DNA of 64,000 nucleotides, taken from positions 17,591 to 81,590 of the forward strand of contig MU616616.1 of the NCBI GenBank assembly GCA_025201705.1. Reading direction: 5' to 3'. The notes beneath the pieces were generated by a model. It was not told the DNA's origin, did not search any database, and saw nothing but the letters and a program-made list of their open reading frames with translations. A program made the translations under genes and the position numbers. Positions 44,413-54,936 of this stretch are shown one piece after another; the first letter of the stretch is position 1; each line of letters opens with the position of its first letter. This DNA is from Dissophora ornata (taxonomy: Eukaryota > Mortierellomycota > Mortierellomycetes > Mortierellales > Mortierellaceae).

Positions 44413-45599
44413 TGTGGATGAGGGATGAGGGATGAGGGATGTTAATCTAGAAGAAGGTATCAGACAAGTCCAGGTGCGCGGAGCCTGTCTATATTAAGCG
44501 TTATGTTTTTTTTTGAATAGGGTCCTTGACTTGAAATGGAATGAATGGAAAAATGGAAAAATGGAGGAATGAGGAAAAGATGTAAAGAAGTAAAGAAGCT
44601 GAAGCGCACGCATTGTCAGGCGAGAGCGTTGCGGCACGTTTGTTGTTTCTCCCGGGTTCCTTCCAGGCCCGAATTGTTAACATTTCCCTGGGTGACGAGG
44701 GTCACCGTTAGAAAATAAAAAAATTGCCGCGGCGGCAATGTAACCACTGTATTCATGAACCATGTCCGCGGCCAAGTGTACTGTAGTCTATTATTATTTT
44801 TTTTTCCCGACGAGTTTAGTGTTCGTTGGCAATAATTTAGGTCATGCGAGGTCCAGTGCTGCATGTACAGTAAACGGGTATTGTTGCATCCAACACTTCG
44901 GCCTCTCTATTCATGTTCGGGGACATCGACAGGAGAGAGAAAGTGCCGATTTTCGACCACAGATATCCTTGCAACCGATACTGGGAAGGAGTTTCCGAGT
45001 TAACAGCTATCCGGCAACATTCGCATTTCAAACACATTGTGGAGTGAGTGAGACTCCACAGATCAGAACTGGAGATCTTTTCCAGGCAACTCAAAATGAC
45101 ATAGGAATGATCTCTGAGAGAGGCCACTGTTTCATGGGACCGTGATAACCGTTTCTGGAAAAAGACTAACGGAAAATATTCCACCTCTGCTAATAGGAGA
45201 ACAGGGTCATTGCTGAAGTACACAGAATAGGCCTTGCTCCCGTTCAAAGGCACTTTACAGAACGTGTTTTATTGCTTTGGAATGCTTTTATTGCCAAAAA
45301 CGAGCATTGACCTGACCCTACAGGGTGGAGGGCAAAAATACCATTCTCTGTAGAGTGTGGTATTTAACATGAGTCTGTCATCGGAAACAAAGTGACCACA
45401 CACGGCGTGTGTGGTTACTTTCCCTATGTGGCACTACCTGTCCGAGATTGCGACTAGCGTATTTGGTATCGGGCAGTGCTTGCTAGGCGAGACGAAACCT
45501 CCGAGGGGGAGGGGGGCCTTTTCTGCTCAGTGAGGATTAATGGCCTGCGAATTCGAATGTTTTTATTTCTTCAATGTGGCTGCTTACTTAAAACTGCTA
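44413..45599. promoter_or_regulatory. Exchanger promoter region and Isc1 3' flank
   Basis: The exchanger promoter is expected next to 44413, where a GATGAGG repeat (GGATGAGGGATGAGGGATG) lies at about 44418-44436. A near-perfect 27-base palindrome lies at 45392-45418. A minus-strand ORF of 138 codons (45253-44840) has no family features, and I treat it as chance. Confidence 0.4.
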
Positions 45600-47419
45600 C
45601 TACTGGCTGTTGCTAATGTTAATGGTGTTGTTATTGTTACTGTGATAATTGCAGCGCTCAATGGTACCCTGTACCTCCTGGATTACATTGGCATAAGCGG
45701 AAACGGTTTCTCCTCCAAAGAAAAATCCATAGAATATGCAAGCTACCCAGCTGGATGAAAACATACTCAAACCAATCGCCATCAGCATCAGCACCGCCGT
45801 GCGTGATGTTGATGAGGCAGTACTACCCCAAGCTTTGTTGTTGTTGCCGATGTTGTTGTTATTGATATCTCTGTTGTCGTCATATAGATGGTCGACCCAA
45901 AGAAATCCTAGGAGCAAACCCAGTGTTCCAATGAGAAACATCGGTGTGAGGATTGCCAAAGTCCACATAGATTTTTTCTGTGCTCGAATAAGATGTTGTT
46001 CCAGCGCCACCAAAACATGTTCCAGTAACTCGACAGTATCCTCGTCATTCTGGATTTCAGATGATATTTGCGCATGGGTTTGAGAAAGTTGACGAAGATT
46101 ATGTTGATGACGATGTGGGTGGATCTTGTTGAACGAGAACACAGCACGAACCGCAAAGTGATCGCTCACGTTTTTCGTCGACCCTCCAATTCCTGCCACT
46201 CGCTCTTGCAGAACCACGTCGACTTGTGAGCATTCCATCTCCATCCCAGAGCCTGTGCCTCGGCTGCTGCGGTTAAAAAAAATGTAGTCCAGCCGTTCGC
46301 CTATCGGATCCCCAGTCAATTGATTAGCCCATGCGGCGTGGCTCGTCCAGCTGTTCAACGGTGTGTCACAAGTAACGCCCAGGAGCGTGACGCCTTGCTC
46401 AGGCGACAATCCTTTCGGTAATGAATCTTGGTCAATTGGATGCAAGCTCGCCCAGCTATCGGTGAGACCGGCATATCGCCCGAGTAAACTGACAACCAAG
46501 CTGTTTGGAGCACTGTTAAAATCCCCAAGCTATGTATGGGGAAGAGAGCCAATAGACCAGAGGTATAATGTTTAGTGAAGGATTAGTCATGCATATTGCC
46601 GACGGCAATTATTTGTTTACTCACGGCAATGACATGTCGTCCCAGAGCCGTTGATGTTCGAATCTGGCCGGCCATTTCCCACGCTTGCGCCAAGCGGCAT
46701 CCAAGATATCTATCTTGAGTTCCCAAAGGGTCATATGTCGCATGCATCTGTTAAATTATTTTAAGTGAAGACGCGGAGCACACGGAGCGAAAGAGCGATG
46801 TAGCGACAGTGAGGGGAGAGGTATTAGCTTTGCTATTTATCAACATCATTGACAAGATTGATGTCAAAAAATACAGGCAAGAGAGTTAGAGTGGGAGCGT
46901 ATATGTGTACTTGCATGAGTATTAAAAACTTCAATCTCTCCAATGGTCGGATGTGTAATCACTGCGCTGGCACAGCTCTTGCCATCGAACCAGTCCCCAT
47001 GCAGGAAAGGCAATGGATCGCCGTTTAATGCATATCGTCTCAAGGACGTGCTCTTGATAGGGTACTTTGACAGAACGACTAGACCAGATCCGAACAACCC
47101 GCTCGTCCAGTGTTTCGCAAACGGTAGCGATTTCTTCACAAGGTCCCGGATGAGTAAAAAGTCGTCGTGGGCCCACACTTCTTGCAGGCCCACAATGTCG
47201 TAACCGGAGCCAGCTGTGGAAATGGTGTCAGCGAGGTGTCGTCCAATAGCAGACATCCTGTCCCGACGATCCTTGGGCATGAAGGTAAGGCCCCTTGCAG
47301 AGAGAACAATCAACAAGCGTCAATCGCATTGTACTCGCCCAAGCCATACTACTCGTAGTTTTTCATTCTTTTTACCAGCAGTTCAACGTCAGGACCAAGA
47401 GTTGTGTCGATTCATTCAT
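45600..47419 (-). CDS. ISC1: Inositol phosphosphingolipid phospholipase C / neutral sphingomyelinase
   Basis: Exons 47419-47376, 47293-46915, 46747-46625 and 46529-45600 encode 491 residues. The 44-base first exon supplies LTLNCW, so the start MNESTQLLVLTLNCWGL fits the family. Catalytic DNase I-fold motifs follow: GLQEVW (metal-binding Glu), HGDWFDGKS, NTHMHATYD, GDFNSAPNS and the general-base VSDHFAV. After the catalytic domain come two membrane spans (LGLLLGFLWV region and WVACIFYGFFFGG), the layout of yeast Isc1 and animal nSMase2-like enzymes anchored in membranes. It cleaves complex sphingolipids to ceramide. Intron 2 has a GC donor (CAT|GCAAGT), the only choice restoring the NTHMHA motif. 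Poly-Asn and poly-Asn/Gly codon runs lie between the spans. Confidence 0.92.
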
Positions 47420-47528
47420 TTTCTGGCAATGCTTTACGACGGGTTTTTAAAGAAAGGTGGAGAGAAAAAGAACATCAGCGAAAAAAAAGAACCTGTTATT
47501 TAACGAGATAGTAGCGAATTTTTACTTA

Positions 47529-47559
47529 GGGGGAGGGAGGGAGGGAGGGAGGGAGGGGG
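47529..47559 (+). repeat. GGGA tandem repeat with G-quadruplex potential
   Basis: Seven consecutive G3-G5 runs separated by single A residues lie in the 177-base gap between the kinase stop and the Isc1 start. The pattern fits the G3N1 quadruplex consensus on the plus strand; the minus-strand transcripts would carry C-rich repeats. Confidence 0.85.
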
Positions 47560-47596
47560 ATAATTGCAAAATGCCAACTTCTATCTGCTCTCATCA

Positions 47597-50500
47597 TCAT
47601 TGCAGACCCCCGCGACGAAGACGATCCAGCTCACGCTTCAGGGCCTCGTTCTCTCTCCGCAGACTCTCATTTTCGCGGGTCGTCATCTGAAACTGTCTCT
47701 CTAAGGTACCCTGGCCTGCCTGTGCAAGAAGGTCCTGGCCAGGAACAGATCCACCAGTCGTCGCAGCGGTTGTCGTCACCACCGCTGTTGTGCCTGCAAC
47801 CACAGCATTTTCGGAAAGACCTAATTGGCTTTTGTTCCCAATGGAGGAATAAGAAGATGTAGAAGACGTCAGGGAGCCTGCCTTCAGACCAAGTCCAGCA
47901 TAGAGCTCTGCAAGGATAGCTCGTTGTTGCTCATTCTGACGATATAAGGTATCCAGATGCGCATAGACAGCATCGGCACCTTGACCATCTGCCAAAGCAC
48001 CTTGTCCCCTCAATAACGAGCCAGCGGGTGAAGTATTCGGACTCGAATTGGTGGATGCACTGGCATCGGCAACTAATATTAGCGGAAGCACATATTAGCA
48101 TTTTTGACAGGATCATAGAAAAAAAAAAAAAGTGTTTGCCTCAACGTGAATGGTTTTCACGATATCTTTTTCTTTCTTGCAAAACTTTCTCTTTTTTAAT
48201 CAAAATGTTGATATTTTTTTTAAAATTGCTTCTTGCCTGTAGGTGATGGCTCTCCGAGTTTTTCTTCAACGTTCGACACCTGGAATCTACTGCGCTTGCT
48301 CTGAGGAGCACTGGGTGTGCCTGCAATTGATGTCGCTGTACTGTTGGGACTTGACGTTGTCGCTGTTGTCTCAAGAGGTGACTGAGCAGGCTCGATGCTG
48401 AATCGAGACGCCCTTGTCTGTGAAGAATCTCTCGGAGTTGCGTTGATGCCAGTCAGCACGGGTGAGCTCAAGACAACTCCATTGGTCGATGTTGTGGAGG
48501 TGCCTGATACTGGCGGGTTGTGATGAACCTCAAATCTTGACTTACGCTCTATGTTGGCGATACCACGGAGTCAAGGTGTCAGAAGGCTATGGTCGGACAC
48601 TTGTAGCCAAATGTTTCGTTCACTGAACTCACCTGATGGACCAAACTCCAATGGTCCGCCGATTTGCACGCCATCTGTAGCGCCCTCAACAGGCGAAGAT
48701 GACGAACTGCGCGTAGGCGATAAAAGTGCTTCACTGGCAATGGCTTTCACACTCGCAGGAGAAGGCGAAGAGATGCTGAGCGTGTCCTTGACACTGAAGC
48801 GCCCCTTTCTCACCTCTGGCATATCTGTCTGCTCAGCGCCGTTGGAAGACACTCCCAATCCATGCAAATTCTGAGCGCTTGGTTGACTAGTAGCCGTAGA
48901 AATCGCACTGTGCGACGGAAGAGGGGAAACTGCTCCGCTGGTTGACTGGCTCACATCCGTTCCGTAATTTGAAACAGGGGACGACATAAGACTGGCAGAG
49001 GAAGATTCTTCAATAACGAAACGAGATTTCCTAATTGGCTTGCCGCCGACGTTACTTGAGACTGGCGTTACGCTCAGAGGCGACATACTATCTTCGGAAT
49101 ATCCCTCCAATGATCTAGATTCCATGATAGGAGTGCCGATCGCTCCTGTAGAGGATATTGAATCAGTCGTGGCGGTAGAGACGGGGCGATTTTTGGTCTC
49201 GAACGTGACAGTACGTGGTCTACGGGCGGGTTCATCACCGTCGTCGGCATCGAAATTCCATGAGACGCCTTTTTGAGGAAGCATAACTCTCGGTGCCGCT
49301 TCTACAGCGCGTCAAGTGCAAGGGTAACTAAGCATTAATGAAGCCCCTTCCTACCGATCACCTCAAACAACATCTCTTGTGATTACACGATTACATAACA
49401 CATACTCTTGGGAGGCCGCTGCTCAAGGGGTGGGAGGTGTTGCAGCAAAGCTGGGACAAGATATGACTTTTTCTTGGCTTGCTTAAAGAACGAGTGATTC
49501 AGCAGCTTTTCAGCCGACGGTCTGATAGTTCACAGTTTTCATCATAGACGAGGAGGAGGAGGTTACAAAAGGCATAGGTCATCTGAGAGAAAGAAACTAA
49601 AATGGTGCAAAAAGACGTTACCTTCTAGCGGGGTCCTTTTGCAGGCAACTGTCGATCATTTCCTTGAGCAGCTTGGAGTATCGATGCTTTGTCGACTCGC
49701 GATCCAAGGTAGGTGGGTCGTTAGAGAGAGTCAACATCAGTACCTACGTCGTAGATGTAGTCGAAGTGTGTCAGCGTTGGTTTTAGCTATTACATAGTCA
49801 GTTAGAGAGTGACTAAACTAGTGCACGACATTCACCTTGATAGGAGGGTACTTGGCAAAGGGTGCGTGGCCTGTAGCCAGCTCAATTGCAGTGATGCCGA
49901 AGCTCCAGATGTCAGCCTTGTAGTCGTATCCAGCCTGTTCCATGACCTCGGGCGCCATCCAACATGGTGTACCGACAAACGTCTTTCTCATACCGCGTCT
50001 GTCTCCATTTTCCATCAGCGACGACGACACTCCAAAGTCCGCTAACAGAACCGATCCATCATCGTCCATCAAAAGATTGCCAGCTTTGACATCCCTACAA
50101 TAATGCAATATATATACCAATCAGCTGTCAGAGGACATGCAGGAAAGCCATATCCCTTCGAGTGTTCCTTTCATGTGATGGCATATGGCGGGAGGGGCAG
50201 TGACATGCCTGTGAATGTGCCCGTTCTTATGCAAGTAGTCCAGCCCTTGCAGTGCCTGCTTCAGAATGGTGGCGATCGAGACCTCATCGAACCCTTCGGG
50301 ATACGCGCACTTCATTATGTCCAAACATGATCCTGCACAGACAAAGTCGACACGGTCAAAGCGAAGATTGAGAGATAGAAAAAAAGGTCGAGTGAGATAT
50401 CGCGTCAGTAAGTAGGAGATTTATGCAGGAGGGAAGCGCTTGTCTGAGAAGAACAATGCTCAACAAACGTCCCATGGCTGTAAAAGGATCCCTTCCATGG

Positions 50501-51054
50501 GCTGGACCTTACCAGCAGAGAGGTATGGTGTGACAATGTACAGCTTGCTGTCTGTCACAAAGGCCCCGTTGACGCGCAAAACGTTGGGATGCTTACAGAG
50601 AGCCATGACATGGGTCTCCCTCCGAAGCTCGTCAATCTGGTTACGCTCAAACATATCGAGGTCAATGACCTTGATGGCAATTCTTTTGGCCAATGGCTTG
50701 TAATAGGCATCGTACACGATAGCCGAAGAGCCGTATCCTGTGCAATTGTAATGTAAATTAAGCGAGCAAATGTCCCAGGGTGGATGAAGAGGTGAGAGGG
50801 GTGGTTAGAGGGTGGTTATTGTGCAAGGCGGGGATTATGTACAGATGTATAGATATAATAGGACGTTGTTGCCAGCCGTGTGCTCTCGTACCGATGGGAA
50901 GTCGAATGTCATAGTCCTCTGGATTGTTTGAGAACTGGTCATCGTGCAATGAGGCTGGGGCAACGCTGCCGACGGGCGAGGTTGGGAGATAGCCTGATCC
51001 ACTGTGGACACTGCTTGGTCGCCTGATGGACCCTGAGGAGGAGATGCGTTCCAT
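47597..51054 (-). CDS. OSR1/SPAK (GCK-VI) Ste20-like protein kinase with RFxV-rich tail
   Basis: Exons 51054-50892, 50737-50513, 50332-50209, 50094-49836, 49743-49622, 49521-49406, 49301-48633, 48548-48237 and 48072-47597 give 821 residues. The kinase domain (about 45-335) has [29 protein letters not shown] and the T-loop [39 protein letters not shown] and [11 protein letters not shown] follow; these match animal OSR1/SPAK/Fray, kinases activated by phosphorylation at the T-loop Thr and linked to ion-transport and osmotic responses. The Ser-rich tail holds five RFx[V/I] motifs (SRFVI, GRFSV, SRFEV, SRFSI, SRFQV). It ends in a coiled coil (about 775-815). I see no CCT (OSR1_C) domain. Introns 3 and 8 need GC donors. 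Confidence 0.9.
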
Positions 51055-51604
51055 GGCTTGAGGCCGTGCGAGAACGCGACGTGTGGATAGGAAGCGTGAG
51101 CAGTAGGTTGGTTCCTGGGGAACGTTTGTTTTATTTTTTTATTGCACTGTTGTACTCGAGAGGAGCACCGGACGCTGGGTGAATGGATTCGCGAGGCCGA
51201 GGGTGAATGAGGTGAGGCGCGTGTTCCTAGACAGTGGATGAAATGACGACGATGATCGGAGTTGAGATGAGGAGAATCGAACAAGGTTGTCTGCCTTTGC
51301 TTTGTCTCGTTGTGGCGTCGTCGTGTCTCGCATACCATCTGCGTAAATGCGTGCTGGCGTGTTTGTTGGTGTTGCGAATGTGTGTGTGTGCCTGACTCGG
51401 TGGCACGTTCTCTGGCCTTCTTTTGGCGAACCGTGAACTAGTCGCGGCAGCAACGGTGTCAATAATAGACGTGTAGTGCCATCCGCCTCGACCACACTTG
51501 CACTCTCTCGCTCGCCAGATGGAGTAGAGGCATAGTAGATATAATCATCACGTATGGAGCACTCGAGCGGTAAAGCGCAAGTGTGGTTTCTTCCACCATG
51601 GTGT
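51055..51604 (-). promoter_or_regulatory. Kinase promoter region
   Basis: Between the kinase ATG and the 5' LTR lie about 550 bases. A T-rich element and scattered pyrimidine tracts are visible. The long minus-strand ORF through here (51762-51139) continues into the LTR and has no domain, so it is not treated as coding. Confidence 0.4.
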
Positions 51605-52055
51605 TGTTGCAAATGAGCCAGTTCTTCGCACGTGACACGGGTAATCGACGCGAGTTGGAGCGACGCGCCTGGGCTAGACAAGCGTAATGACGGAATACAC
51701 CGTGACACCATCATGCATGAATAGCACGTGGGCGCCACACGACCCCCCTGCTTACAAGTCATTAGGATACCAACGTGCGCTATTAGTCAGCATGGCGCCC
51801 CAAACTCCATATAGATTTAGTATAAATACCCAATAAACATCTTTCACACGGACAAAACTCAGCTTTCCCCCACTTCTGTCACCCCTGCTCCACTTTATGG
51901 GCCTGCGAATGCTGTTTCCCCCTTTTGACTCTGTTCTCCCCCGACTACGTCCTCCATGCCGTCCTTGTTGCGTACGCTACGCCAGCACAAGCCCGATGTC
52001 CCAGCTTTCCCCGAATTAACCGTCACGCGCCTCCTCAAGACTCGCACCTTTAACA
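51605..52055 (+). repeat. 5' LTR
   Basis: It starts TGTTG and ends TTTAACA, immediately followed by TGGTGGAGAACC, which could be a tRNA primer-binding site since such sites begin TGG. It contains a TATA box (TATAAATA, 51821-51828). It shares AATCGACGCGAG, ACCATCATGCATG, AACGTGCGC, AGCATGGCGCCC and AATTAACCGTCACG with the 3' copy. The exact ends are estimates. Confidence 0.7.
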
Positions 52056-52093
52056 TGGTGGAGAACCTGGGCAATGTTTGCAAGGTGGGAAAA

Positions 52094-52758
52094 GGTTAGG
52101 TGTTGTCGACGTGGGATGAAAATGAGGAACGATTGCTTGGGGACGGGGGAAACGCGAAAGAAATCGTCGATATCAGCGTAAAATTTAGGCACGTCTAAAC
52201 GGATGGAGGTTGCTACGTCGTATAGGACGGCGACGTGAGCTTGGGTTTAGAGAGGTGTCGAAAGAAAAGCTCGAGTGAGAAGGCCGGTTCAAGGGGGTGA
52301 TGTGTTAAGTTTCCTGGATGCATTATAGTACTCCTGCATGGGTTAGTCGCGAGTTTGCTGGATCGAAGCGTACTGAGACTGGAGGTGGGCGATACGTTGT
52401 TGAATGGAAATGGTCAAGAGGGGTTGAAGACAGGAGACGGCGGTGTCAAAGTCGCGAATGTCAAGGGTATGCGGGTTTTCTAAAAGTGTCTTGTCCAGTC
52501 GAGTGAGGCAACTTCGGAGGCGAATTTCAAGGACGGGTATATTTGTTCAATTTCGATAATGCGTTCGAAGCGTTGCAGGAATTCCGAGAAAGGGATCTCG
52601 CGACCGACCAAGTCAGCGAAGAAACGCGTACGGGAGAGTTTGACTGGTTTTGGAGGATGTTGGTCGTCCGAGGGGCCGAGGAGCGCAAGAAGCGACCACA
52701 CAAGAAGAAGAAGAGACAAAAAAGGCAGGAGAGTAAAAATGTCGCTCCTAGACGATGA
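52094..52758 (-). repeat. Left arm of the giant inverted repeat
   Basis: This arm is the reverse complement of 52949-53662. Examples are CTCGAGTGAGAAGGCCGGTT here against AACCGGCCTTCTCACTCGAG there, and TTGTCCAGTCGAGTGAGGCA against TGCCTCACTCGACTGGACAA. Identity looks high near the centre and lower near the outer end. Confidence 0.88.
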
Positions 52759-52948
52759 AGGTGAAGAGAGAGTGATAAGAGCCGCGAGAATAGATTCCAA
52801 TAGGAGGGGCGGCAGCGGGACCTTTCTCTTTTTGTCATCATGGCTATCAAATGTGCCCTCTGCCGCTGCCGCGATGTCCTTTTCGAGCTTTTTCGGGCCT
52901 TCCTCTGAGCCAGTGCTACCCCCAACCCCCTCTTGTTGGAATCTCTCC

Positions 52949-53662
52949 TCATCGTCTAGGAGCGACATTTTTACTCTCCTGCCTTTTTTGTCCATTCTCT
53001 TTTTCTTGTTCTTTTTGTGTGGTCGCTTCTTGCGCTCCTCGGCCCCTCGGGTGACCAACATCATCCAATACCAGTCAAATTCTCCCGTACGCGTTTCTTC
53101 GCCGACTTAGTCGGTCGCTGATCTCGACGAAATCTGTTGGCTTCAGTTTGCAGTGGAGGACGAAATCTCTTTCTCGGAATTCCTGCAACGCTTTGAACGC
53201 ATTATCGAAATTGAACAAATATACCCGTCCTTGAAATTCGCTTCCGAAGTTGCCTCACTCGACTGGACAAGACACTTTTAGAAAACCCGCATACCCTTGA
53301 CATTCGCGACCTTGACACCGCCGTCTCCCGTCTTCAACCCCTCCTGACCATTTCCACTCAACAACGCATCGCCCACCTCCAGCCTTCGATCCAGCAAACT
53401 CGCGACCAACCCATACAGGAGTACTATAATGCATTCAGGAAACTTAACACATCACCCCCTAGAACCGGCCTTCTCACTCGAGCTTTTCTTTCGACACTTC
53501 TCTAAACCCTACCAAGTTCACTTCGCCGTTCTATACGCCATAACAACATCTGTCCGCACAAATGTACCTAAATTTTACTCTGATATCGACAACTTTCTTC
53601 ACATCTCCCCCGTCCCCAAAAAATCGTTCCCCATTCCACCCCCACGTCGACAACACCGACCC
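52949..53662 (+). repeat. Right arm of the giant inverted repeat
   Basis: The sense gag-like copy. It is about 50 bases longer than the left arm, mainly because of one roughly 45-base segment near 53121-53165 that the left arm lacks. A spacer of about 190 bases (52759-52948) separates the arms. Confidence 0.88.
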
Positions 53663-54265
53663 TCGTCGCCCCATCCACGCCGTTGCATCTTTTGCCCTGG
53701 AGCGAACTTTTTCCGGCCTGATGGCCTCGCCTCGACCCCCCTCTTTAGTAAACTCAAGAAGCCGTGGACAGGCCCCTGCCGAATTACTGCCGTCTGTGCC
53801 CACAACAGCTGCGACTTGGCGACGTCAAACAACGTACGCCATGACAACATCTATAAGTCTCGACTAAAGAAGTTTTTTGGCCCCACTGGCTTGACCCTAC
53901 GCCCTTGGCCACCCCTGTTGAGTTCATTGGGATCTGTATGACGTCAACAGTGTATCACCCCGAGCCTTTGCCACCGCCGAACAGTACGACGCAAAATTCC
54001 CCGGTGGAACAGTGTCATTGCACATTCCACTGCTTACGGCACGACTGGTAACGCTCTTCAGCTAGTCTGTAGCCATAGAGAATGTCCTGGAGCGACATCG
54101 GCACACACCCGACCGAGCACTTCCTGACTCTACCAGAGCCGAAATCCTTGCAGAGAGCCGCGAGATCCGCGCCGAGTTTCTCTAGCTGGAATACATATAC
54201 ATGGCCTTCTTCATGACTCAGGTCTAGGCCGCCCGCCACCCAGCTCTCTATTTTGGGGAGGGAAC

Positions 54266-54716
54266 TGTTGAAAATAAGCGCGCCACACGAATAATCGACG
54301 CGAGTATGAGGTGCGCGCCTAGGCCAGACACGCGTAAAGACGGAGTACACCGGGATACCATCATGCATGGCCAGCATGGAGGTGCCACACGACCCCCTGC
54401 TGACAAGTCGTTAGGACACCAACGTGCGCCATGAGCCAGCATGGCGCCCTAAACCCTGCGTAGATTTAGAATAAATACTCAACCAAGTTTCCCCATGGAG
54501 GAGCAGTTTTCTTCCTGAATAAAATATCTTTCAGCGCGGATAAACTCAGATTTCCCCCACTTGTATCACACCTGCTCCACTTTATTGGGCCTACGTCTAC
54601 TGTTGACCCTGTTCTTGTCTCTGACTACGTCCACCATGCCGTTCTTGTTACCTAGCCTAAGAAATCCTTGCCCAATGTACGAATTAACCGTCACGTGCCT
54701 CCTCAAGCTGTAACAC
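54266..54716 (+). repeat. 3' LTR
   Basis: It starts TGTTG and ends near GTAACA. Relative to the 5' copy it has many substitutions and about 40 extra bases (around 54481-54525, CCAAGTTTCCCC onward). No matching target-site duplication is visible outside the two copies, consistent with an old insertion or with recombination between related elements. Confidence 0.65.
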
Positions 54717-54936
54717 TTCGCCTCCAACAGCGAGGCCCAAGCGTCTTTGGTGGCGTTTCCGCTGCAGTTCCTCCTGAAAGAACATTGACACTCCATCTAG
54801 CCTGTACATTTGTACATACTCATTTCCGAATTCTCTTTCTCAAGAGTCCGCAATATCCACTTTTAAACCCAGGCGTACTTGAAGCCACTCTCATAACTGC
54901 AGCGAATCCATTATCATAAAGAAACGCCCCACCGCC

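Larger units (their letters stand above)
51605..54716 (+). mobile_element. Decayed LTR retroelement with a foldback interior
   Basis: Two related direct repeats of about 450 bases flank about 2.2 kb. The interior lacks any reverse transcriptase, RNase H or integrase core. What remains is a gag-like region (in the right arm, plus strand, EYYNAFRKLNTSPP and FSEFLQRFERIIEIEQIYPS). A short integrase C-terminal-like segment follows near 53742-53890 (KLKKPWTGPCRITAV and NIYKSRLKKFFGPTG), reminiscent of the chromo/GPY-F end of Ty3-like pol. Both have stops and frame breaks. The gag part is present twice in opposite orientation. The element sits between two divergent housekeeping genes. It is non-autonomous; the family assignment is tentative. 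Confidence 0.8.

Noticed and set aside
44840..45253. 138-codon minus-strand ORF
   Set aside because: No domain, membrane pattern or family similarity; it lies in a promoter/3' flank and shows no splice context.
51139..51762. 207-codon minus-strand ORF upstream of the kinase
   Set aside because: It runs through the kinase leader and into the LTR; composition is typical of chance translation.
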